A DNA stretch of 15,827 nt. Source: Anaerolineae bacterium. Its GTDB lineage: Bacteria; Chloroflexota; Anaerolineae; B4-G1; SLSP01. Numbering within the stretch: position 1 is the stretch's first letter; every line of letters starts with the position of its first letter. A model generated the notes under the pieces. It was not told the DNA's origin. It ran no database searches and was given only the letters and a program-made list of their open reading frames with translations. Made by a program: the position numbers and the translations under genes. The stretch spans positions 1 to 15,827 of the forward strand of contig JAFGSL010000609.1 in assembly GCA_016934645.1 (NCBI GenBank), in the 5' to 3' direction. Below, piece by piece: positions 11,226-15,827 of the stretch.

Positions 11226-13460
11226 CTACTGCAACGTCACCAACACCAGCACCAGCCCCGTCCCCGCGTCAAGACTGCTCATTGCCTTGCCGAGGATAGC
11301 GCCTTGCGCCCGGTCATAATCGCCGACTTTCATCGCGTGACCGGGGGTATCCGACGTGGTCAGCAAGTCGCCGGGTTGGACCGCGCCGTAGCTGGCATCC
11401 ACCATCACGTAGACGCGCCCGGTGAGCGCGACCGGATAATCGCCGGCAGCAATGGTGTCGGCTTGGCCCATCACCATGCCCGGCTGCAACCCACCTGCCC
11501 CGCTGACCGCCCCGGCCACTGTGCGAGCGTAGGCAGTATCACACACAATTAACGCGCCGGGATTGGCGGCGTCAATGCAGACCACCATACCGGGTGCAGG
11601 CTCTATCTCGGCGTCGGTGCTGCTGATGTCAAACTGTTCCGCTAAATCTGCGCCGCCTTGGATTGCCAATACTTTTACGCTGGTTGTGCCGCCTTCATCT
11701 ACGTTGAAGATGAGCGTGTTGCCAATGCCATTGTAGATATTAAAATCATTGTCAGCGTCAGCTCCAGCTTCATCAGCATTTAAATATATGTCGAAAGCGT
11801 CATTGGTAAAAAACTGCAAGTCACTGCCATCATAGGCCGGATTAGAAGACATCCGGCCGTTGTCATTGCCGCCGAGCACCAGGTCGGCGGCATAGTCATC
11901 ACCGGCTTCGACATACAACCCCATCCCGCCAGCCGTGCTATTGATAAACCGCCCGGCATAACCAGTGGCGGTGGCGGCATACGTTTCCAGCCCGTTCCCG
12001 GCGCGCACGAGGAATTGATTGGTCGCCGTCGAGCTGAAGTCGGCGTCTGTGCTATCGGCCCAGACAAAAGAGCCGGCGTGGGTAGCCTGAGCGCGCCGTC
12101 CGGCAGCGAAACTATAGCTGCCGCTGGCTGTGTTGAGTTCCCCCCCAGGAATAGCAGACCACGCCCCAGTAGCCTCATTGCCACTTCCACCACTAATGGT
12201 GCTATACCAATTGTTTGTTGTATTAAGATAGCCACCACCAATAGTAGAACCATTGCCAATCGCCTGATTCCCGCCTGGGTCAGCACCATTCCAGCCGCCG
12301 CCGCCTACAGTTGCGCCTATACCACTGGCTGTGTTATGCCCACCCCCACCGACGGTCGAGGATTCCTGAGTGGCTGTATTGTTATAGCCTCCTGCGACCG
12401 TAGCGGAGCCGCCGGAAGCCTCATTGGAATAGCCCCCGCCAACAGTGGTATAGTAGTTGCTGGCAATATTGCTATTTCCTCCACCAATGGCGGCATAATG
12501 GCCGGTTGTGGTAATGACATTTCCCCTGCCTCCGGCGACGGTAGCATAGTTAGCGTAGGTAACATTGTAACGGCCACCACCAATGACCGGATAGTAAGCG
12601 CCGGCGGCGGTATTGTCACTGCCTCCGCCGATGTTGCCCCCCCAGATGGCGCTGACAACATTACCGCTACCTCCGGCAATAGTGCCATAAGTGTTAGAGA
12701 CAACATTCACATATCCTCCACCAATAGTGGCAAACCTGGCGGCGATGGTGCTGTTTGAGCCCCCACCGATGGTAGAACCATAATACCCACCCGCTACCCG
12801 CACCAGGTTGCTGCTGTGCCCGCCGATGACATTAGGATAGCCGCTGCTGTGCGGCTCCAGGCGCAGGGCCGTCGTCCCGCTCACCATCAGGGTCAGGCTC
12901 ACTCCATCGGTGGTTCCCAAGAAGTGTACACCGGGGACGATGCCGGCGTTGCCGGTCAACGCCCAGCCGTCCGCGCCTCCGCTACTGTTCAGGGCTGTGA
13001 TGGCCACCGGCACAGCCTTAATGGGTTGGCGCGGTGTGAGGGTTGTATAGCCGGCATCGCCCGTGCATTTGACGTCAATCGCTAACCAGCGCGCGTCGCT
13101 GGTGAAGACGTTGCCGAAGTCCAGATAAACGGTAAACAAGCTGTTGATGATGGGCACGCTGGCGGCGATAGGGCTGCCTACCTGGTTGCCGTCGGTCACG
13201 GCATCATACAGGCGGAAGGTCATATCACACGTGTCGTTGAAGAACTGACCGTTGCTCGTCAGTTGCCCCTGATACGTAAAGCCTGTGCCGATTTGCGCCA
13301 AGGGACTTGTGTTGCGTTGTGTGGCAGCGTGTGTGTCCAGTTGCGCTGCGGGGGCAGTGATGTGAGGTAATCCAGTCGCCTGAACTTGGCTAAAGCCCGC
13401 TGCCATGATGAGCATACAAACTGAAACGAGTGCACCAATAAAGATTCGCCGTCTGTTCAT
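11226..13460 (-). CDS. Large secreted protein with YadA-like GGG-x-x-N head repeats
   Basis: A 744-aa exported protein, probably a trimeric surface fibre or adhesin. Residues 1-29 are a signal peptide. Residues 57-157 form a conserved module (GTGFTYQGQLTSNGQFFN, MTFRLYDA, LFTVYLDFGNVF, LTPRQPIKAVPVAITAL) that I recall heading many bacterial repeat proteins. Residues 209-466 hold about 15 units of roughly 15 residues, consensus (A/S)T(I/V)GGGxxNxAxxxY, resembling YadA/Hia head coils. A region with VEAGDDYAADLVLGGNDNG follows. The C-terminal domain (600-744; GGADLAEQFDIS, PGMVVCID, LTGRVYVMVDA, GDLLTTSDTPGHAMK, AILGKAMSSL) resembles tail-fibre-like ends, perhaps self-processing. No YadA-type membrane anchor is visible, as expected if the host has a single membrane. 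ATG 13460 has AAAGGA upstream. It is the first gene of a three-gene secreted operon. Confidence 0.82.
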   Translation of the reverse strand: MNRRRIFIGALVSVCMLIMAAGFSQVQATGLPHITAPAAQLDTHAATQRNTSPLAQIGTGFTYQGQLTSNGQFFNDTCDMTFRLYDAVTDGNQVGSPIAASVPIINSLFTVYLDFGNVFTSDARWLAIDVKCTGDAGYTTLTPRQPIKAVPVAITALNSSGGADGWALTGNAGIVPGVHFLGTTDGVSLTLMVSGTTALRLEPHSSGYPNVIGGHSSNLVRVAGGYYGSTIGGGSNSTIAARFATIGGGYVNVVSNTYGTIAGGSGNVVSAIWGGNIGGGSDNTAAGAYYPVIGGGRYNVTYANYATVAGGRGNVITTTGHYAAIGGGNSNIASNYYTTVGGGYSNEASGGSATVAGGYNNTATQESSTVGGGGHNTASGIGATVGGGGWNGADPGGNQAIGNGSTIGGGYLNTTNNWYSTISGGSGNEATGAWSAIPGGELNTASGSYSFAAGRRAQATHAGSFVWADSTDADFSSTATNQFLVRAGNGLETYAATATGYAGRFINSTAGGMGLYVEAGDDYAADLVLGGNDNGRMSSNPAYDGSDLQFFTNDAFDIYLNADEAGADADNDFNIYNGIGNTLIFNVDEGGTTSVKVLAIQGGADLAEQFDISSTDAEIEPAPGMVVCIDAANPGALIVCDTAYARTVAGAVSGAGGLQPGMVMGQADTIAAGDYPVALTGRVYVMVDASYGAVQPGDLLTTSDTPGHAMKVGDYDRAQGAILGKAMSSLDAGTGLVLVLVTLQ
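12063..12836 (-). repeat. Region encoding about 15 head repeats of the adhesin-like protein
   Basis: Codes residues 209-466. Units vary in sequence and from about 13 to 22 residues, but keep a glycine triplet (or GGx) followed two residues later by Asn. Low-complexity CCACCACCAAT-like strings recur in the plus strand. Divergence between units suggests old duplications rather than recent expansion. Confidence 0.8.
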
Positions 13461-13504
13461 GTCAGATCATCCTTTCGTCGTTTAGATATGTGTGTATAAA
13501 CAAA

Positions 13505-13512
13505 GGGGGGGG
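13505..13512. repeat. Homopolymeric G8 tract upstream of the adhesin-like gene
   Basis: Eight consecutive G residues (C8 on the coding strand), 45-52 nt before the ATG at 13460 and just upstream of a TATACA that could be a -10 box. A tract in this position could vary in length and alter promoter spacing or the leader. Confidence 0.7.
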
Positions 13513-13547
13513 TATTTCTGCTTCTACAGCTTGAGTGTCGATCAGCT

Positions 13548-13562
13548 TTGGGCTGTGCCCAA
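13548..13562. other. Small perfect hairpin in the spacer between response regulator and adhesin
   Basis: TTGGGC, loop TGT, GCCCAA. It lies about 100 nt downstream of the regulator stop and about 90 nt upstream of the adhesin start. A poor T run follows on the minus strand, so it could be a weak terminator, a leader hairpin or a dyad operator. Apart from this and the G8 tract, the spacer 13461-13663 shows only A+T-rich sequence. Confidence 0.4.
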
Positions 13563-13663
13563 TAGCAATTCAACAAATAAATAATAACACCTACACCTGG
13601 CGCTGTAAATGAGGAAAAGAGGAAAACGTACAGGGGAAAAGTAGCAAGTGAAGTATGGGGTTT

Positions 13664-14344
13664 CTAACCTTCTGGGTTTAAACTGGCCCATCCCTTGCGC
13701 AGGGCGTATAGGACGGCTTGGACGCGGCTATTGACCAGGAGTTTGCCGTAAGTGGCGTGTAAGCAGTTGCTGATTGTTCTTTCCGATAGACTTAATTGCC
13801 TGGCAATGGTCTTGTTGTCCTTTCCTTCGGCCGCCAGGCACAATACCATCATTTCGTTTGTACTCAAGTGTTCTCTATGCTCTTGTTTGGTCGACTCGCT
13901 TGGAGTTGTGTGACGGTGTGCTTCTAACAACATGGTAGCCACGCGAGCATTGAGCAGCACGTTGCCCCCGTGTACAGCGCGCATTGCTTCAATCAATGAT
14001 TGGTCATCAATGTCTTTGAGCAAATAGCCGCGCGCTCCGGCCAGGATAGCCTCGAATATGATCTCATTCTGCTGGTGGATGGTCAGCATAATCACCCGCG
14101 CGTCCAGGTTTTCCTCAAGGATCAAACGAGTGGCTTGCAATCCATTCAAGATCGGCATCTCAATGTCCATCAGGATCACATCGGGGCGCAACTCGCGGAC
14201 CAACTCGACTGCTTCGAGGCCGTTGGCGGCTTCGCCTATCAGCTCAAGGCCTGCCTCCGCTTCGCAAACCCGGCGCAGACCGCCGCGAAAGAGCGGGTGG
14301 TCATCGGCAATGAGGATTCGGATGGGCGACACTCTAATATCCAT
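13664..14344 (-). CDS. NarL/FixJ-family response regulator (orphan)
   Basis: Two-component DNA-binding regulator, 226 aa. Receiver domain 8-125: acidic pair Asp14-Asp15, phospho-acceptor Asp60 in DVILMDIEMP, switch Thr88 in VIMLTIH, and Lys110 in GYLLKDID. A LuxR-type helix-turn-helix follows at 160-218: LSTNEMMVLCLAAEGKDNKT, then SERTISNCLHATYGKL. The recognition helix is unusual: the common VKxHxxxI pattern is replaced by ISNCLHAT. No histidine kinase lies in the window. ATG 14344 has only a modest GGAAA upstream; GTG at codon 5 is an alternative start. It is followed after 203 nt by the secreted-protein operon on the same strand, making that operon a possible target. Confidence 0.9.
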   Translation of the reverse strand: MDIRVSPIRILIADDHPLFRGGLRRVCEAEAGLELIGEAANGLEAVELVRELRPDVILMDIEMPILNGLQATRLILEENLDARVIMLTIHQQNEIIFEAILAGARGYLLKDIDDQSLIEAMRAVHGGNVLLNARVATMLLEAHRHTTPSESTKQEHREHLSTNEMMVLCLAAEGKDNKTIARQLSLSERTISNCLHATYGKLLVNSRVQAVLYALRKGWASLNPEG

Positions 14345-14383
14345 TAGCGTTTCCAGTCCAATGATACGACACCCGACACGGCT

Positions 14384-14418
14384 TGAGATTCTTCGTCGTT
14401 GCGCTCATCAGAATGACG
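14384..14418. repeat. Dispersed-type intergenic sequence (GAGATTCTTCGTCG...AGAATGAC)
   Basis: GAGATTCTTCGTCGTTGCGC followed by TCATCAGAATGACG. I recall near-identical short elements scattered between genes of many environmental bacteria. ATTCT and AGAAT form short inverted ends. It lies in the 215-nt spacer upstream of the response regulator. Only one copy is in the window. Confidence 0.5.
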
Positions 14419-14514
14419 TGCGGAAAGGTATATTTTTAGGGACTCCAAATGGTGTGTGCGCAATCTAAAGATGGATTATATGCTCTTTTTTTACCTATAC
14501 AAACGCAAAATAGA

Positions 14515-14544
14515 GCCACAGATTTACGCGGATGAACGCAGATT
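14515..14544. repeat. Three degenerate 10-nt units (xxCGCAGATT type)
   Basis: GCCACAGATT, TACGCGGATG and AACGCAGATT occur in direct succession, just downstream of the GNAT stop. The decamer period equals that of the CACGAAT repeat at 6234-6263 although the sequence differs. Confidence 0.65.
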
Positions 14545-14559
14545 CACCCATTACCGCGG

Positions 14560-15513
14560 CTACTTTTCCCAAATATAACTCACCGACCCCTTGACCGTCT
14601 TGAATCCCAGACTCTCATAGAGTCCGAGCGCGGCCTGATTTTCGCTGTCCACCTCGAGGATCATCGTCTTATGGTCGTTCGCTGCTGCTCTGCGCAGACT
14701 GGTTCCCAACACGTACTTGGCCAATCCCTGTCTCCGGTATTCGGGGATGACGCCTATGCCGTGGACATACGTGCCTTCCGAGACAATGTCGATCTTGACG
14801 AAGCTTACGATGGTTTCGCCGTCAAAGAGAACGAGCGACGCCTCCGCATCATAGGGAGCTTTCCGGGAGAAGAAATCCTCGAAGCTCTCCCGCCGTATGG
14901 CCTCCGATTGCTCGGTGTAGCGCCGGTCGCTGCCGTGGGAGAAGGCCGCATCATAACTCGACCACAGTTCGTCATTGGAAACTTCGGTCAGCGAACGGAG
15001 CATCATCGTATCCGGCACATCCCGGAGTGAAAAATTGAGCTGCTGCAAGTCCGCTTCCATAAACCGCCACTCGTACCCCGGAACCATGCCGGCTGCCTGG
15101 TAGATCGCGCCACACTGCGCCGCGTAGTCTCGGTATTCGGCGGTCAGGTTCATCAGGAAGACCTCCATCCGCTGTCTGCCTGAAGCAAGGGTGTACTGGA
15201 TACACTCGCGGACCAACTGTTGGGCGATTTCTGGGTTTGGCGGGAGGACCAGGGGATGCCAACTGAGAAAGTAGGCCTGTGAGTCCGTCCAATTGAAGAC
15301 GCCGGCCCATCCCAGCAGCACGTCCGCTTCGCGAGCTTGCACGATGAAATCAGGACAATTCTTCCTCAAGAAGTTGGCGATCTTCTCTTGAGTTTCCCCG
15401 TATTTAAAAGGGATGGGAAGCTGGCTGTACGCCCGGTAGGTGAAGGCTGCCAGTTCTGCTATATCAATGGAATCTTTGGAATGATGCGTAAAATTGATTG
15501 GGTTGTCTATCAC
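14560..15513 (-). CDS. GNAT-family N-acetyltransferase, two GNAT-like domains
   Basis: Predicted acetyl-CoA-dependent acyltransferase of 317 aa. The C-terminal GNAT domain (about 171-315) is canonical: motif A VHGIGVIPEYRRQGLAKYVL (250-269), with the RRQGLA acetyl-CoA pyrophosphate loop, and motif B LEVDSENQAALGLYESLGF (286-304). The N-terminal half (6-150) looks like a degenerate GNAT fold with no clear acetyl-CoA loop. The tandem layout and length resemble mycothiol synthase MshD, but nothing here shows that activity. The start is GTG 15513, overlapping the TGA of the PIN gene (GTGA); the ribosome site is poor, so translation may depend on coupling. The acceptor substrate is unknown. Confidence 0.85.
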   Translation of the reverse strand: MIDNPINFTHHSKDSIDIAELAAFTYRAYSQLPIPFKYGETQEKIANFLRKNCPDFIVQAREADVLLGWAGVFNWTDSQAYFLSWHPLVLPPNPEIAQQLVRECIQYTLASGRQRMEVFLMNLTAEYRDYAAQCGAIYQAAGMVPGYEWRFMEADLQQLNFSLRDVPDTMMLRSLTEVSNDELWSSYDAAFSHGSDRRYTEQSEAIRRESFEDFFSRKAPYDAEASLVLFDGETIVSFVKIDIVSEGTYVHGIGVIPEYRRQGLAKYVLGTSLRRAAANDHKTMILEVDSENQAALGLYESLGFKTVKGSVSYIWEK

Positions 15514-15827
15514 GAGTCGCGCCAGTTTTCAACATGAATACCTTCCACCATGGTCAAATGGTGATCATCCGTTAGCAGGATCAGATCATTGACCCGCGCA
15601 ACAGCGGCAATCTGCGCATCCAAGGGAGGAATAGGCCGTCCTCTAGCCTTCTGTTCTGCCTGGATACGCCCAAACTCTTCCGCAGCCAATGCGTCGAAAG
15701 GCCACAGCAGCAACGCTCCGACCAACGATTGTAAGCGATTGAGGTTCTCTGAGCGTCGTTGGCTGGCGTATACGGCGTAGTATAGTTCTGCTAAAACAGT
15801 TATCGAAATGCCGAATTGAGCGCCCGA
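15510..15827 (-). CDS. VapC-like PIN-domain toxin (partial, N-terminus beyond window)
   Basis: The frame stays open from the window edge down to TGA 15510, giving 105 residues. Family features: ISITVLAELYYAVYASQ with the second PIN acid (Glu), IPPLDAQIAAVARVNDLILL with the third acid, and LTDDHHLTMVEGIHVENW with the fourth acid and the usual C-terminal end. The missing N-terminus should hold the first Asp. TTG 15725 is not a real start because homologous sequence continues upstream of it. Likely a metal-dependent RNase toxin; its antitoxin would lie just beyond the window. The stop overlaps the GNAT start, which is unusual for a toxin-antitoxin pair. Confidence 0.85.
   Translation of the reverse strand, partial: SGAQFGISITVLAELYYAVYASQRRSENLNRLQSLVGALLLWPFDALAAEEFGRIQAEQKARGRPIPPLDAQIAAVARVNDLILLTDDHHLTMVEGIHVENWRDS

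Noticed and set aside
12015..12758. A 247-aa plus-strand ORF across the head-repeat region
   Set aside because: It arises from the repeated glycine codons of the adhesin gene read on the other strand; its Ser/Thr/Ala-rich sequence repeats only because the DNA does.

Overview
The window reads as a contig piece from a mid-to-high G+C environmental bacterium, most likely a Chloroflexota (Anaerolineae-like) member. This is an inference from style: a small secreted protein ending in YLPVVLR, a large secreted protein built of GGG-x-x-N head repeats behind an FTYQG-type module, a leishmanolysin-like secreted protease, and many short intergenic repeats. No rRNA, tRNA or marker gene is present to prove it. 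Almost every gene lies on the minus strand; the only plus-strand gene is a small antitoxin at 8643.

Right to left, which is the direction of transcription: (1) 14560-15827 holds the C-terminal part of a VapC-like PIN toxin (cut by the window edge) overlapping a two-domain GNAT acetyltransferase. (2) 9619-14344 holds an orphan NarL/FixJ response regulator followed by a tight three-gene operon of secreted proteins: a 744-aa head-repeat adhesin-like protein, an M8-like zinc metalloprotease, and a 94-aa protein. A good terminator follows at 9488-9548. (3) 8879-9618 is a 0.7-kb gene-poor stretch with short repeats, a perfect palindrome, a frameshifted small ORF and a multi-helix element that may be a structured RNA. 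(4) 8643-8908 is a Phd/YefM-type antitoxin followed by only the first nine codons of its PIN toxin. (5) 5376-8344 holds a DUF2804 protein, an RlmM/FtsJ-like RNA 2'-O-methyltransferase and a monoglyceride-lipase-type hydrolase, probably one transcription unit. (6) 1-5154 is a sugar ABC-transport operon: DeoR-family regulator, two-domain ATPase, two permeases and a lipoprotein binding protein (cut by the window edge). The first four genes overlap each other by 4-8 nt. The proteins look most like the rhamnose-type RhaSTPQ importer, although the gene order is that of lsrACDB.

The transporter genes work as one importer under a local DeoR-type repressor with a recognisable promoter at 5302-5332. 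The three secreted proteins share transcription and probably act together at the cell surface; the response regulator next door is a candidate regulator. The most unusual non-coding material is a dispersed GC-rich hairpin repeat (5171-5290 and 8478-8592), whose intact copy also has a perfect G-quadruplex pattern, and the compact multi-stem element at 9333-9449 with two complementary loops and G-U pairs that favour a plus-strand RNA.
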